DNA of 64,000 bases from Anastrepha obliqua (GCF_027943255.1 NC_072893.1:119907784-119971783); one strand, 5' to 3'; shown: positions 10,400 through 22,329, counted from the first letter of the stretch. Program-made: numbers and translations. Notes: generated from the sequence alone by a model not told the origin.

Positions 10400-13340
10400 T
10401 TAGTTTAATGTCCACTTTATTTCAAAATTAGGTTTTTATTCCAAATTCTTCCTATACTTTAACTAAAAAAAGTTCATAAATTAAACTAAATTAAAATAAT
10501 TAAAATTAAACTGCGAAGCTTAAAAAATAAACCAAAAATTTCGGAATCCTGAAACCCCGTTTTCACCCATCTTCATGATTCCGAAATTGGCATCCTCAAT
10601 ATGGACCCTTGCGAATTACCTTTGACAAGTATCGTAGGCGATGGACTAGTGAGCTGCCCACCTTCACCGCTCGCTACCACAGACCTGCCCTAAGCGAGTA
10701 GAGTTAATTTTTTTCGTTTAAACAATTTTTCTTTCACAAAATAATTGCTTTCAATTAATGTGCAATTACTGCGCAATGCCTGAGTTTAAGCAGAGAAATA
10801 TTACTTATACGCCCTGGTTGCGACTGCAGTGCATTAAAACTAAAATAAGCAGGTGCAGCAACTAAAATAAATGTACTTACTGTTTTTTCTAAGTTCGTTA
10901 ATGTCAGGTGTTGAAGTACACACAACTCTTTGTATATATTCATGTATGTGCACATTTGAAATAATTGCCTGAGAGTATGCAAGTCATCATTCAAGTAACA
11001 GCACGGCGTGAATATTTATGAACAGGCAGAAAAATAATGCCTACTAAAGCGCACATACCTACACAAACACACATACACGAGAAACAAGTAGTGTACGCAT
11101 GCATATACTCATGTGGTGTTTGCCCTAAGTAAGGCCCGCTTGATGGATGTGTATGTGTGTGGATGTGGGGCAGGCATTTAAACACTTGTCTGCGTTAAAC
11201 AATGAATAACTTAATAAGAAAAATAGACTGACGTGCGAGTAGGCTGAATTATCAGCACATGTATGTGCATACACACACATTTGCACATACGAAGATGAAA
11301 GTTGTGCCTATTTAGTGCATAGCACACACTCACATGTTGTGAAAGCAACTAAGAGTTGAACTTGAAAGTAGCTGCTTGCTGTCCTGTCAGCTTTGCATCG
11401 GTTAAATATATGGCTTGCAATTTTTCATTATTACATACACACACACACACTTTATAATAGTGACAAGCGCACGCACTTATTTCATTTCATAAGTGTACTT
11501 ATATGTACAAAACAATTCACTTGCATGTATTTATTTGTCAGCGTACGGTGTGTTGAAATTTATACACACTGACAGTGATAAGTTGCGGAAATAATTAATG
11601 TGCACGCGGCGTAGCTATTGTATCCTTCACGCTGGTTGGAACGACAGAAAGTTGAAAGAAATTAAGTGAAAGTTGCATACCAGAATTTTTGCCAAACAAA
11701 TTTACATACAAAGAGATGACAGTTAGTGCGTGGAAGGAGGAGTTTGTATATACATCAGCAAACTTAGAACAAACTATGGACATGAAAAGGGATGAGTTGC
11801 AGTGTGCAAAATAGCGACAGCAGCGATGCGAGTGGCAAAGAAGGTGAAAAATTTACCAAAAAAGTTGAGTCTTAAGTTAAAACTCTTAAATGGATTCTTT
11901 GGACTGAAAGCGAGTATTACATAAGAAAGGTTGCATAGCTCTGCCCAATGCTCCACAAATAAATGCTAACGAGCTGACTTGTGTGTATTAAGTATTATAT
12001 CTTGGAGATCCCTTTTAAATATACAAAAATCCGTGGCATATTACACAGACGGCAGCAATCAACGGTAACTCGACGCCAGGTGTCACATGGATTCATTAGC
12101 CTTCAAAATCTGTGGCATAATCTCCCAATAATTCAAAACATATAACTCGCGATTAGTGGAGTCAGAAGAAAAGTTTTGGAATCCCAAATTCTATCTCTCA
12201 ATTCTACCTTGCAGAAACTGGTGAAAATTTGTCATTAAAAAAGTATCAAAACTGACTTTTATATTAAAGAGCGCCATCATACGGAATTCGGTAACTCAAA
12301 GGCACATCAAGGCACTGTTCAGAGCACGGAGTTCTCGGAGTGCTCTCTGATGGAGTCTGAAAGGAGGTTTTAGAATTGTAAATGTCATCTCTTATTACTA
12401 AAGCATCAAAACCAATTTTTGGACTAAACAACTCCATCGTGAAGCACCTTGAAGACAAATCAAGAAGTAATGATGAAAATTTCGATGCGTCGACTAGCCT
12501 TGAGCCATATGAGAGCTTCGAAATGAACGCATCATATAAATCAGTATTAAGCACGAAACTTTGGGAAACAAGCATGAATAATCCCTTCGCTGGCATCCTC
12601 AAGTGAAACAGCAATAGCAGCTCGAAGGTGATCAAGAAGGAAAAGATCGAATGTAAAAGATTTGGTGAGGTACTGAAAGGTTTAATTTGTTCAAAAGAAA
12701 CGACTGGTGCTCTTTTTTAGGCTCGACAAAAGTCGCATAAGTGGCTATCGCGCTAATCGAGCAGAAGAAGATGGCGCATTGCAAGAAAAGTTAATCAAAT
12801 TCGGAAGTGGAATCGGAGCTTGGGGCTAATCTGTATAGTTCAGCAAGTCAAAGAGTTATTGGCTATTATGCAGGAGTGTTGCATCGTCATAGCAGAATAC
12901 GAAGAGGGTCAATCTGTTCAGGTATAAAATATCCAGCAGCAAAGATGAATAACACAGAAATGAATAAGAAGATGTACGATAGAGGTTCTGAACGCACACA
13001 GATAAATTTTATTATGTCTTATTTACTTTTTAATTTAATTACTTTAGTGTTAAAATCTGAACGAAAAAAGTGTTAAAAACAAATTAGAGAAAAATACTTA
13101 CAAAGAATAAATACTTAGTTTGCCTCTTATTGCAAAGTTTTGATTAGTTATTTATTTTTATTTTATTTTCTTATAAAATAATATATTTCATGCAGCAAGA
13201 AAAACCATATAACTTTAAGTTTCAACGTTTGCAAAAAATCAAAAAAAAAAAAAACAAATTTTTTTAAATAAATTTATTTAATAGTTAGAATTTTTAGAAA
13301 TTGTTTTTTACTAATAGCGTAAGAAAAAGGAAAAGAGAAT
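10400..13340. other. No gene recognised; CA/TG microsatellites
   Basis: Short CA-rich runs lie at about 11062-11090, 11268-11282 and 11436-11452. Two overlapping open frames at 12264-12635 (minus, 123 codons) and 12382-12606 (plus, 74 codons) show no recognisable motif. They are antisense to each other, so neither is called. Confidence 0.5.
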
Positions 13341-13349
13341 GGCTCGTAA

Positions 13350-13570
13350 TTTCGGAGCGTCTTACTCATTATCTCTACTCGCATGAGTCTTGTCTTCGAC
13401 ATGATTACTTTCAGGCCCACAAGCCATACGTTTTCAATGAGCGTTTCCAAATTTTTCTTTGTTCCGTACAGTGAATATGAGAGAAGACATATGTCATTCG
13501 CGTAGTCCAGGTCACTCAGCTTTTGAAACGGATTCCATGAATTCTATCCGGAGCTTTTCGGTAAGTTTTT
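13350..13570 (-). pseudogene. RTE-type reverse transcriptase fragment with altered active site
   Basis: The minus strand encodes QKLSDLDYANDICLLSYSLY followed by NLETLIENVWLVGLKVIMSK and TRLMRVE. In RTE-like elements this is the palm motif C (LDYADDICLLSH) and the following helix up to KTKVMR. The catalytic YADD reads YAND. Only about 200 bp is recognisable. It resembles the same type of element as the fragment at 4018-4519. Confidence 0.6.
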
Positions 13571-13769
13571 CGGACCATGGTCAACTCTAAATAAGTCCAG
13601 AAAACTCTAGCACAACCAAAATATTTTACATTCTGAAAAGTCTCAATTCAAGTGACCTACACTTTACAATGAATGCGCTATGGACCCTTAAATTGTGTGC
13701 CATCATTGTTATACAATAAATAATAAAGAAAACAGTTTCTGGAAAAGTTAATTAACAACATTTTTTTGA

Positions 13770-14380
13770 ACAAGGTGGCGCAAAATTAATCATCCAATTT
13801 GGTTTTTGAATAACATTTTTTCATTACAAGAAAATAATGGAGTTTTTAAAAGGGTGAAATAAAAACTTTTTTTTTGTACAAGGTGGCGCCAAATTAATCA
13901 TACAATTTTGATTTTGAATAACTTTTTTTAGTAAATAAAAAGGAAAGTAGTTTCTTAAAAGGCGAATTAAGAAAAAAAATTTTTTCTGTACAAGGTAGCG
14001 CAAAATTAATCACACAATTTTGTTTTTGAATAACTCTTTTTCAGTAAATAAAAAGGAATGTAGTTTCTTAAAAAGCGAACTACAATTTTTTTTTTTTTTT
14101 TTTTGACAAGGTGACTCAAAATAAATCATCCAATTTTCTTTGTGAATAACTCTTTTTTAGTAAATAAAAAGGAATGCAGTTTCTCAAAAGGCGAATTAAG
14201 AAAAAAATTTTTTGTACAAGTGGCTCAAAATTAATCATCCAATTTTCTTTTTGAATAACTCTTGTTTAGTAAATAAAAAGGAATGCAGTTTCTCAAAAGG
14301 CGAATTAAGAATTTTTTGTACAAGGTGGCTCAAAATTAATCATACATTTTGGTTTTTGCATTTTTTTTTATTGTAACATA
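13770..14380 (+). repeat. Tandem array, ~110 bp unit, derived from a MITE terminus
   Basis: Six unit starts (ACAAGGTGGCGC or a close variant followed by AAATTAATCATCCAATTTT) lie at 13770, 13879, 13990, 14106, 14216 and 14320, spaced 104-116 bp. Each unit continues GAATAACT, AGTAAATAAAAAGGAA, TAGTTTCTTAAAAGGCGAA and a T-rich stretch. The start matches the termini of the MITEs at 59979-60197 and 61824-61968. A second array of the same unit in the opposite orientation is at 61969-62760. Confidence 0.85.
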
Positions 14381-15830
14381 TTATCTTGCCGCTCTTCAAA
14401 AAATCAACGCTAAATAAATTCCAAACTCCAGCAGATCAAACTAAGTCTATGCCACCATTGAGTTTACTTAAAAAAAATACAAATTTATATCTATTTACCT
14501 AAAAAATCAACAGTCATGTGATTTCATGCATTTGCCATTCGAACTGTGCGGTTCAAGGTGTTAGTTGAGTCATTGCTACGATCATTAAAATAATGTTGTG
14601 CATTTGTGGCAAAGCTATAATTTTAAATGGATATGGAGATTACGTGAAAGCAGTTAGTGGCATTTTTATGGTATTGTTCTTAAGCAGTTCCAGTGTCTAG
14701 ATACGAGCAGTAAGGACATCCCATGCAAGCAACTACTCGTAAACTAACCGATTTAAAGTGGCAGTTCAGTTGTTAAAATCAACACATTTCCGGTTGGTTT
14801 GGCGCTTTAGCAGTCGTTGGTGGTTGCCATAAAATATAAGAAATACAGATAGGTGCACAAATATACTGACATAAGTACGTACAAACGTGGGGTTTCACGA
14901 GGCGAAACGGAATTGTTAAATGAGGCAAGTTCATATAATTTTTTAGTTGCAGCAAAATTCGACTAGTGAGTCCAAGTCCGGTCTATGGATGCCTCTCTCT
15001 TACAGAGATCCAGTGACTACAAACAAGAAAATAAAATTAGTTGCGGAATGTAGAGCTCCATCTGTCTCAGCTCAATATTGGTTAAAGATGGGGAGGAGTC
15101 ACATTTGAATTCGGTGGGAGTTCATGTGGTCGCTGCTTATTTGCAACCAAGTAACCGTCTAGCTTTTAAGCAATTACAGACGTAAAAAATATGTCTTTTG
15201 CGCCCTTAGAGCTCAAAGCAATTAGAATTTACTTTCAATGATAATAAATTCAATCCACCAATTGCTTGTAAAATAACATCAAATGAGTGCACAAAAACAA
15301 AACATATTTTTCAACGCCAAGTGTTCCTGCTTTAAAAATTCCCCAATTGAGGTAAATCACACAGCCTAACTGCGGTTTGCTTTGCTAACCCATCATAAGC
15401 GCTTTTACGACCACAACAGCCTTTTAAGCCATTTCAAGTTCACGCGGCCTCTTTTTTATTACCCAATCTACTGACCTATGGAGCTATTAGATTTTCTCGC
15501 TATTAAATTTTGTTTATGAATTTAATTAATTGAAATAAATATGCTTACAAATGGGACAAAGTCGCTAAGCCCAACTGAAGCTGACAAAAATGTATAAAAA
15601 AAGAAACAAAAAAAAACAACAACAATTTTAGTAAAAATCTGCAAAAGCTTTGTAATTATGGTGGCAGATTTAGGTGAAAGAAAATTAAAATTAGAACATT
15701 GTAATTTTAATATTATAAGATAACACTACGGCAAAGAATTTGAGCAAGAATATGGAAGAAAATTGCCGAATGCTCAGTAGAGAAATGAGCGCATATGCGA
15801 AGGCGATTTGGACTAGTTGGTTGGCATATG
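14381..15830. other. No gene recognised
   Basis: AT-rich non-coding sequence. No open frame with a recognisable motif, no RNA gene, and no clear repeat were seen. Confidence 0.5.
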
Positions 15831-15832
15831 TA

Positions 15833-15945
15833 CAAGGAGGCGCAAAAATAATCAGCCCATTGACAGATTTATAATTTTTTTAAATAACGTCGGGCATCAA
15901 TTCATAATTTAGTATACAAACCGATAAGCAAAGGAGTGTGTGATG
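15833..15945 (+). mobile_element. MITE fragment (same family as 59979-60197), left half
   Basis: After a TA at 15831-15832 comes CAAGGAGGCGCAAAAATAAT, then a segment with AATAACGTCGGGCATCA and GTATACAAACCGATAAGCAA. The latter is found in reverse complement inside the full MITE at 59979-60197. The right terminus was not found, so this is a partial copy. Confidence 0.55.
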
Positions 15946-15949
15946 GTAA

Positions 15950-17665
15950 AAAATGTGTCCATCACTCAAAAAAAGTGCATGTAGCGTAGTACACATAACA
16001 GAAAGAGAAATTTTCAAGGTAGACAAAGAAAGAGGAAGAGACCCGAGAGAGAGAGAGAGAAAGAATATATATCTAAATAAATTCACAACATTTGCAGAGA
16101 ATACAAATATACAAAATTTACAAATAAATTCCCCTTCATCGCTCGACATATTGACAACTCGTACTTTTACGATAGATAGTTGCATTGTGTTCGGACAAGC
16201 CACTAACTGTACGAGCCGTGTGCGGAGGCCCTAACTGCGTTAATTCCTAAACATTCTTCAAATTGTGAATATCTAGCAGCGACATTGAAATAAAACTAGC
16301 TTCGGCAGCTTACATACTATTCGCAATAGAGCAAGCGCATCCGACTTTTTACAGACGTACACGGGCACAAATTTGTTTCTTTTTCGTAATATTTGAAGGT
16401 AAATTAGTTAAAATTTTCGAGGAAAAAAAGAAATACGGCATACAACGACTATGGATCTGAGCTTGAACGAAATAATTAAAACCAAAGAGATTGCTCGACC
16501 ATCAGCAGTTAAGAAATTGTAACTATGTCGAAATATATTTCCCTGTGTTCAAGTCTAAGCAATCTGAAATCTTTTGGTTAACGCTTCTCATTCATTGCAG
16601 TAACAATTCGGAAAACCCACGTAAAGGATTAATATTGCGAAAAACCTTAAATAAGCCGATATTTAAACACAGCGTTGTGACTGATGCCCGTAATAAAATA
16701 ATACAAAATAGAAACTGTCAAATATCAGACAGACGGTCAACAGCAAATAATCAACTGAAAATGGATGGATTTATGATGGTAAATTACTATAAAATATATA
16801 AGGTATAGCTCTCTCTCTCCTTTTCCTCTACGTTATATATTTTTTCTCTCTCGCGGAACGAAAATGCCCAAAACGTTTCATGGCCTTGAAGTTTTACTCT
16901 CCATTCTCGCTCGTCCATCGACGCCTAAAAAGTTTCACTTCAAATATATTATATATTAAAAAAAGTATTTCCTAAACTAAAAAATTATGTCTCTTTTCTT
17001 AGTAAAAAATTAATTTAAAAATAAAATTAAAATAAATAATTTTGCCCCGCCTTATATTTGTAACGTTTGAAGTAAAACATTGATGAAACATTGACGAAAT
17101 CTTCAACTTAGCGAGAAGGTGTAAGTAACAAGTCCCTTATAAAGACTGATGAACTTTTCACATAAACGGTGTGACTTCAACAGTAATTTTACTGAGGAAA
17201 GATGCATGAATTGTGTACGAATGGCTGCTGAATTGGTGGATATAAATAGAAGAAAATGAGAGGGCTGTTATTCGACCTGAAAAGGGACTTCGAGAGCGAA
17301 ATGTTCTCTGAGGAATGGGTGATGAATGCGTGATGAAATGAAGTTCCATACTTATTTATTTATTTTTACTTTATTTATTTTTTCTCTATTTATTTATTTC
17401 TTTTCTTTATTTTTCTTTATATATTTATTTATTATTTAATTTATTTATTTTTTCATTATCATTTTTTTCATTTCATTGAAATACTTTTTTTTTTACTTTA
17501 CTTATTTATTTATTTTTTTCTTTTTTATTTCATTAATCAAACACAGTTATTTTATAGTGCTTTGGATTAATTCTAAAAGCTTGATCAATTATTATTTATT
17601 ATTATCAAATAAATATACGGAAGTCCTCCGTGATATTTGAAATGGCCTGGTGAATGGAAAGGAGA
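15950..17665. other. No gene recognised; GA-rich and T-rich low complexity
   Basis: A short GA run lies at about 16047-16062, and a TTTATTTATT-type low-complexity stretch at about 17345-17525. The open frames of 90-107 codons at 15880-16234 overlap antisense and carry no family motif. Confidence 0.5.
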
Positions 17666-17682
17666 AGGATATGGAGGTGATT

Positions 17683-18549
17683 GGTTGGTTGGTTTAAGGG
17701 TGACCCCGCATCGGAGTGCCACATAGACCGCAAGTTGGGTCCGTTGTGTTACCCTGGAGCTCATTATATTATATGATTTCCCCACCTAACCGGGATTTTT
17801 ATTGTAGATTTTGGTCACAGATATTAATTCGTTTCGAGAATTTGATGAGAGATTCGATTTTCAGGTTCGAGAGTACTGAAAGATTGTCAATTGTTAGAGA
17901 GCCTAGAAGAGCGAGTCGACTTCTGGCTAGACAACTGCACAGCAAATGTCTACTCGATACTTCCTCATCTTCGTCCTCGCAGTATCTGCACAGGTCGTTT
18001 TGAGGAACCCCGAGCCGACGTGCGTGAGTGCCCAAAAGGCAGTGGCCGGTGATAAGAGATATTATATGCCTTAGTTCGTGTTTCGAAAGACTTATAAGGG
18101 TTTTTGTCTGTTTCAGATTGTAGGATGACCAGATTTGTCTGGTCGTAACGCAAGTAGTTTCCACTCGCCACCTCCGATCAGCAATGCTGTGAAATTCTCG
18201 ATCAATGAGCAATTTACATGTTGAGAGCGGAATGTGGATTGTGGGTAAGTTACTAACATTTGATTGCGCAGCTCCAGCTCTTGCGAGCTCATGAGCTTTG
18301 CAGTTACCTTCGAATCCACTGTGACCCGGTATCCAGATAACTTGGACAGAATTCTGAACACTTATCTCGTTAAGAGATAAGAGACAGGATCGAACCACAT
18401 CTGAGTGGGTATAAGAGGAGCTGAGTGCTCGAACGGCCGCTTGACTGTCGGTGAAAAAGTGGATATCCTCTAGTGATATTCTATTTTCTAACAGAGTTTT
18501 CGCAGCATACCAGATAGCGCATACTTCCACTTGGAATACGCTACAGTAG
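17683..18549 (-). mobile_element. 5'-truncated LOA/I-group retrotransposon copy (RNase H end only)
   Basis: On the minus strand it starts inside RNase H and ends in AACC repeats (GGTTGGTTGG on the plus strand from 17683). The flanks TATGGAGGTGATT at 17670-17682 and TATGGATGTGATT at 18550-18562 are a 13 bp target-site duplication with one mismatch. The sequence is closely similar to the 3' end of the copy at 5416-7433. The two are therefore the same family with different truncation points. Confidence 0.85.
17799..18548 (-). pseudogene. RNase H and C-terminal zinc-knuckle fragment of LOA/I-group ORF2
   Basis: An open frame of about 243 codons: EVCAIWYAAKTLLENRISLE, FTDSQAAVRALSS, WIPGHSGFEGNCKAHELA, then ETTCVTTRQIW, TGHCLLGTHARRLG and LCRYCEDEDEEVSSRHLLCS, ending at 17799. 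RNase H would remove the RNA template during target-primed reverse transcription. The first catalytic D is lost by the truncation. The last catalytic aspartate is H (CKAHELA, against CKADELA in the 5416 copy). The frame survives, but the domain is neither complete nor catalytic. Confidence 0.82.
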
Positions 18550-18564
18550 TATGGATGTGATTAG

Positions 18565-19950
18565 TGAATATTTTATAGAACAAACGTAGTGTGAACCGCA
18601 GCATATACTTGTTTGCCTACTTGGTAGAAGAGCTGCTTGCTCCCCCGTTTCTCGACCCAGAGCCTCTTTATTATTATTTTTTTTGTTTTTTTGGAGTGGA
18701 TGAGGTATAGTTAAATATATCTTCGCACTTCCAGCGACCGCCGTCTACTTCCTCGTGTGGTGTGGCCACTAAAACAACCCTCCTCCTCTTCTGGAAAGTA
18801 TCAGTTCATGGCGCCAGTTTCATAAGCACTCTTAGTCTCTAATTGCTTACTACCCGTACATATATATTCTCATGTATATACGTACGTTTTTATGTATTCG
18901 GCTAAGTTTGTCCTCCAATTTTTATGGCTTAATTGGGCATGAACCAAGAATGAAAGAAAAAATTATAAATTTCTCACTGGGCATTATAGCACCTGGAAAA
19001 TGCACACCTAATTGAATAACAAAGCCACAAGACAGGCTGACGCAGCATCCTCACTCGCACACACACATATACATTTACATACATTCAGCACACCGCACCG
19101 CAGCTGGTGCTTCTTTCGATCCACTTGAACGTCTTTAAAACAGCAAAGTTTGGCTAATGAACAAACGTACACAGGTATTTAATTTTAAAAGCCCGAAACT
19201 CATAAATACTCTTTCTGAAAGCACACAAAAGTATAATTTGAATTATGGAAAAAATGGTAACGGTGTTAGAGTACTTCCGCAAGACGATGAAAGAGTGTGG
19301 AAATATTCAAGTGGTTGCATAAGCTGCGGGAGCGGAGTGTGGCAAGCAAATGAGATGGAGCCACCGGTGAATGCGGCAGCTATAAAGCGCCTTAAATTGA
19401 GTTTATACACTTTGCCAGAGGTAATTAATATTTGGTTTTGTTTTTTTTATTTCATTTTAATTTTTTTTTTCTGCATTTTCATGGTGGTACTAAAAGTGGA
19501 GCGTGGGTGTCTTAAGCATATCCACGCGCACGTTATAAAAGTCAAGATAAATCCAATAAATTGGCTGGAAAAAAAGAGAATTGCAGACTATTTATTTATA
19601 TGATGCTTTTAGTACGCAAAAAAATATAAAAATATTGATGGAAAGAAATGCAAATGCAGCATTGGCAGGCAACAATAAAGAGCATCTGAAAAATAATAAG
19701 AAGGCGTAAGCTGCATTAAATGAATAGTAACTACTTTCACAAGAAAAAATTAATGGTATCGAGCAATTAAAAAATTTTAAAAATATGTTCATTCTTTTTA
19801 TTTAATTCATCATTAGACATTTAGCCACCAAAATAAATATTCTACTAAATACTCAAAGGCATATGTCACATCGCTCGTTTGCTGGAACAACGGCATGAGG
19901 CAACAAATCGAAGATTCGAGAGGACCAGCCTTACAGTTTCCACCATTTAT
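18565..19950. other. No gene recognised; one unidentified 148-codon frame
   Basis: The plus frame at 19157-19603 encodes 148 residues with a CISCGSG segment and a very hydrophobic stretch, FCFFYFILIFFFCIFMVVL, that could span a membrane. The hydrophobic part comes from T-rich low-complexity DNA, no family is recognised, and no splice structure is evident. I do not call it a gene. Confidence 0.4.
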
Positions 19951-19953
19951 ATA

Positions 19954-20045
19954 CAGGTAACCCCCGTTTAACACGGAAGTTACGTCCCAAAAAATTGCCG
20001 TGTTATGCGAATCCGTGTTATACGAAACAAAGGACTAGTACGAAA
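19954..20045 (+). mobile_element. Possible pogo/Tigger-type terminal sequence
   Basis: After a TA at 19952-19953 comes CAGGTAACCCCCGTTTAACA, followed by an internal CGTGTTATGCGAATCCGTGT echo. Pogo-like elements begin CAG and duplicate TA, and this GC-rich start stands out from the AT-rich surroundings. The opposite terminus was not located, so the call is tentative. Confidence 0.35.
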
Positions 20046-20244
20046 AGAGGGGTTAGATTTCAAAAATATGTATATATATATTAAAAAAATATGTTATTAT
20101 ATAATAAAATAAATGGCTTTATTAAAATTTTCTTCAGAATTAATACATACTAGGGTGATTTCTTAAGAGCCCTAGGAAAATTAAAAAAAAAAACCCACGT
20201 AAAATTCAGAAAAATTCATGAAATTTTTATTTAAATCGATAGTA

Positions 20245-21118
20245 CAGAGTGGGCCATTTGCTTTTTGAACCACCTATTTTTTTGAGAATGGTAACACAAA
20301 TGACATGTCAAATGTGTTCATAATTTACTTAAAGGTTTGACATTTACGAAATGGGACGCTATACGCTTGAACAAAATTGGGAAATATTGAAATCCAATTT
20401 GCAAAGTGGTGAGTCTTCTTCTTCTTTTCTGATTTTCACATCGGTGGCTACGTCAATAAGCAAAATTGTCGGATTTGGGGCTCAGAAAATCCACACGTTA
20501 CTGTAGAGAAGCAAATGCATCCACAACGAGTCACTGTTTGGTGCGGTTTTTCGTCTGGCGGCATCATCGGGCCATTTTTCTTCGAAAATGAGCGAGGAGC
20601 CGCGGTTACAGTAAATGGCGAGCGTTACCGTGATATGCTCAACGAGTTGTTTCCAAAAATTGAAGAGGATGACATGGACGACATTTGGTGCAACTTGTCA
20701 CACTGCCAAAGTTACACTCGAACTTTTGGCTACCGTTTTTGAAAACCGAATAATCAGCCGAAATTCCGACATCAATTGGCCGCCTTGGAGCTGTGATTTA
20801 AGCCCGTTAAACTATTTTTTGTGAGGAGCCGTTATGAACAAATGCTATGTGAACCATCCAGAGACGATTGATGCTTTAAAACACGAAATCGAAGTTGCCA
20901 TTCATGAAATTGGAGCCCAAACAATCGAAAATGTGCTTAAAAATTGGGTTGATCGAATGGCCTACTGTAAAGCCAGTCGTGGCAGTCATTTGAACGATAT
21001 TATTTTTCATTCATAAATGACAATGCTCAATCTTCAAAACAAAAAAAAAGTTTGAAAAAATATCGACCAGTTTTTTTTATAGCCGATTCAAAAAGAAAAT
21101 TTTACATGGCCCACCCTG
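20245..21118 (+). mobile_element. Tc1/mariner element family B, internally deleted, nested in family A copy 2
   Basis: The termini are CAGAGTGGGCCATTT (from 20245) and, on the other strand, CAGGGTGGGCCATGT (from 21118). Subterminal CTTTTTGAA is shared by both. TA duplications lie at 20243-20244 and 21119-21120. At 874 bp it is shorter than an intact element. The transposase starts MGRYTLEQNWEILK near 20351 and then jumps directly into the catalytic domain. Confidence 0.85.
20351..21016 (+). pseudogene. Tc1/mariner family B transposase, deletion derivative
   Basis: MGRYTLEQNWEILKSNLQSG is followed, after loss of most of the N-terminal and linker region, by DFHIGGYVNKQNCRIWGSEN, QRVTVWCGFSSGGIIGPFFF and VNGERYRDMLNELF. 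A frame change at about 20700 leads to CHTAKVTLELLATVFENRII and WPPWSCDLSPLNYFL. The last catalytic D of this motif (SPLDYFL in relatives) is N. The tail is MNKCYVNHPETIDALKHEIE to NDIIFHS, ending at 21016. The deletion removes the first catalytic aspartate and the second is lost at the frameshift. The copy is dead, though its termini could be mobilised by a relative. Confidence 0.82.
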
Positions 21119-21124
21119 TACAGT

Positions 21125-22099
21125 CCATATAATTTAATGTTTGAAGATTATTTCATGCAAATGTTGACCGCGACTGTGCTTCAAACGGTTCATCCGCTTA
21201 GTCCAATTTTGGCATGTTCTTTCCAATGTTTCGGCCGGTATCTCACATATACATAAATGCTTTAATGTTGGCTTACAATGCGTTAATTGAAGCAGGCTTG
21301 TCTCAATAGACATGAGCTTTAATATTTCCCCACAAAAATAATCTAAAAGCGTTATATCGCACGATCTGGGTGGTCAATTGACAGGTCCGAACGTGAAATA
21401 AAATGTTCACCGAGCTCGCCTCTCAACAAGTCCATTGTTACGCGTGCTGTGTGGCATGTGGCATGTGGCACCGTCTTGCTGAAACCATATGTCATGCAAG
21501 ACAAGCTCTTCCATTTTGGGGAAAAAAAGTTGGATATCATTTCACGGTAGCGCTCACCATTCACAGTTAAGTTACGATTCGCAGCATCTTTGAAGAAGTA
21601 CGGTCCAATGATACCTCCAGCCCATAAACCGCACCAAACTGTGACCTTTTCTGGATAGATTGGTAGCTCTTGCAATTCTTCTGGCTGATCTTCACTCCAA
21701 AATCCGCAATTCTGCTTATTTCTGTACCCATTGATCCAAAAATGATCTTCGTCGCTGAACACAACTTTTCGATAAAAAAGTGGATCTTCGGTCAACTTTC
21801 CAAGAGCCTATTCACCAAAAATTCTGCGTTGCGGTAGGTCCTTCGGCTTCAAATCTTGCACCAGCTGTATTTTGAAAAGCTTCACACCTAAATCCTTTCG
21901 CAAAATTTTCCACGTTGTTGAGTAACAGAGGGCAATCGCTGCGAACGGCGACGAATCGATAATTGATGAATTGATGGTCATCATTAGCACTGGCCGATAC
22001 AGCTGCGATATTTTCTTCAGTTCGCGCTCTACGTAAGCGTGTTGGTGGTTTGATGTCCAATAATGTAAATTTGGTTAAATTTGGCGTAAATTTCTGCAA
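21125..22099 (-). pseudogene. Tc1/mariner family A transposase (copy 2), frameshifted
   Basis: On the minus strand: KFTLLDIKPPTRLRRARTEE and NIAAVSA (22099-21990), then CYSTTWKILRKDLGVKLF and DLKPKDLPQRRIFGE. The 147-codon frame at 21795-21352 contains VFSDEDHFWINGYRNKQNCG, TVWCGLWAGGIIGPYF, VNGERYREMIS and ATCHTARVTMDLLRGELGEH. It is nearly identical to copy 1 over this part. Stops and small frameshifts separate the pieces. It shows the uninterrupted version of the site where the LOA-type element entered copy 1. Confidence 0.82.
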
Positions 22100-22329
22100 G
22101 AAATATTAAACTGTATTCTTTCTAGAACTGCCCGGTCCAATTTCGCCATTAATGTGCTCAGAGATAAATGATACTGCCTGAAAAGTACCTCCGTCACTTA
22201 ATGGAAAGAGACTAATGAAACGACAGCGGGATTCGTATGATGATTTGGGTTCTGAAAAATTTAGTGAATGTGGTGCGAAACGCACAAAACTTTTTTAAAC
22301 CTTCTCCACTCGATTTATATGGAGGCTTA

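Larger units (their letters stand above)
20151..22090 (-). mobile_element. DD41D-type Tc1/mariner element (family A, copy 2), right end lost, carrying a nested element
   Basis: The left terminus GGGTGATTTCTTAAGAGC at about 20153 matches family A copy 1 (4522 onward). Downstream sequence is colinear with copy 1 up to AATTTTTATTTAAATCGATA, where the 874 bp element 20245-21118 is inserted at a TA. It then continues as ATAATTTAATGTTTGAAG. Homology to copy 1 ends near 22090, before the right terminus, so the right end is deleted or replaced. Confidence 0.78.

Noticed and set aside
12040..12110. AYYTDGSNQR-like reading that resembles an RNase H start
   Set aside because: Only about ten residues match and neither the E nor the D blocks follow.
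12264..12635. 123-codon minus frame and 74-codon plus frame overlapping antisense
   Set aside because: No motif, no homology recognised, and antisense overlap suggests chance openness.
19157..19603. 148-codon plus frame with a strongly hydrophobic segment
   Set aside because: The hydrophobic part is T-rich low-complexity DNA and nothing else supports a gene.
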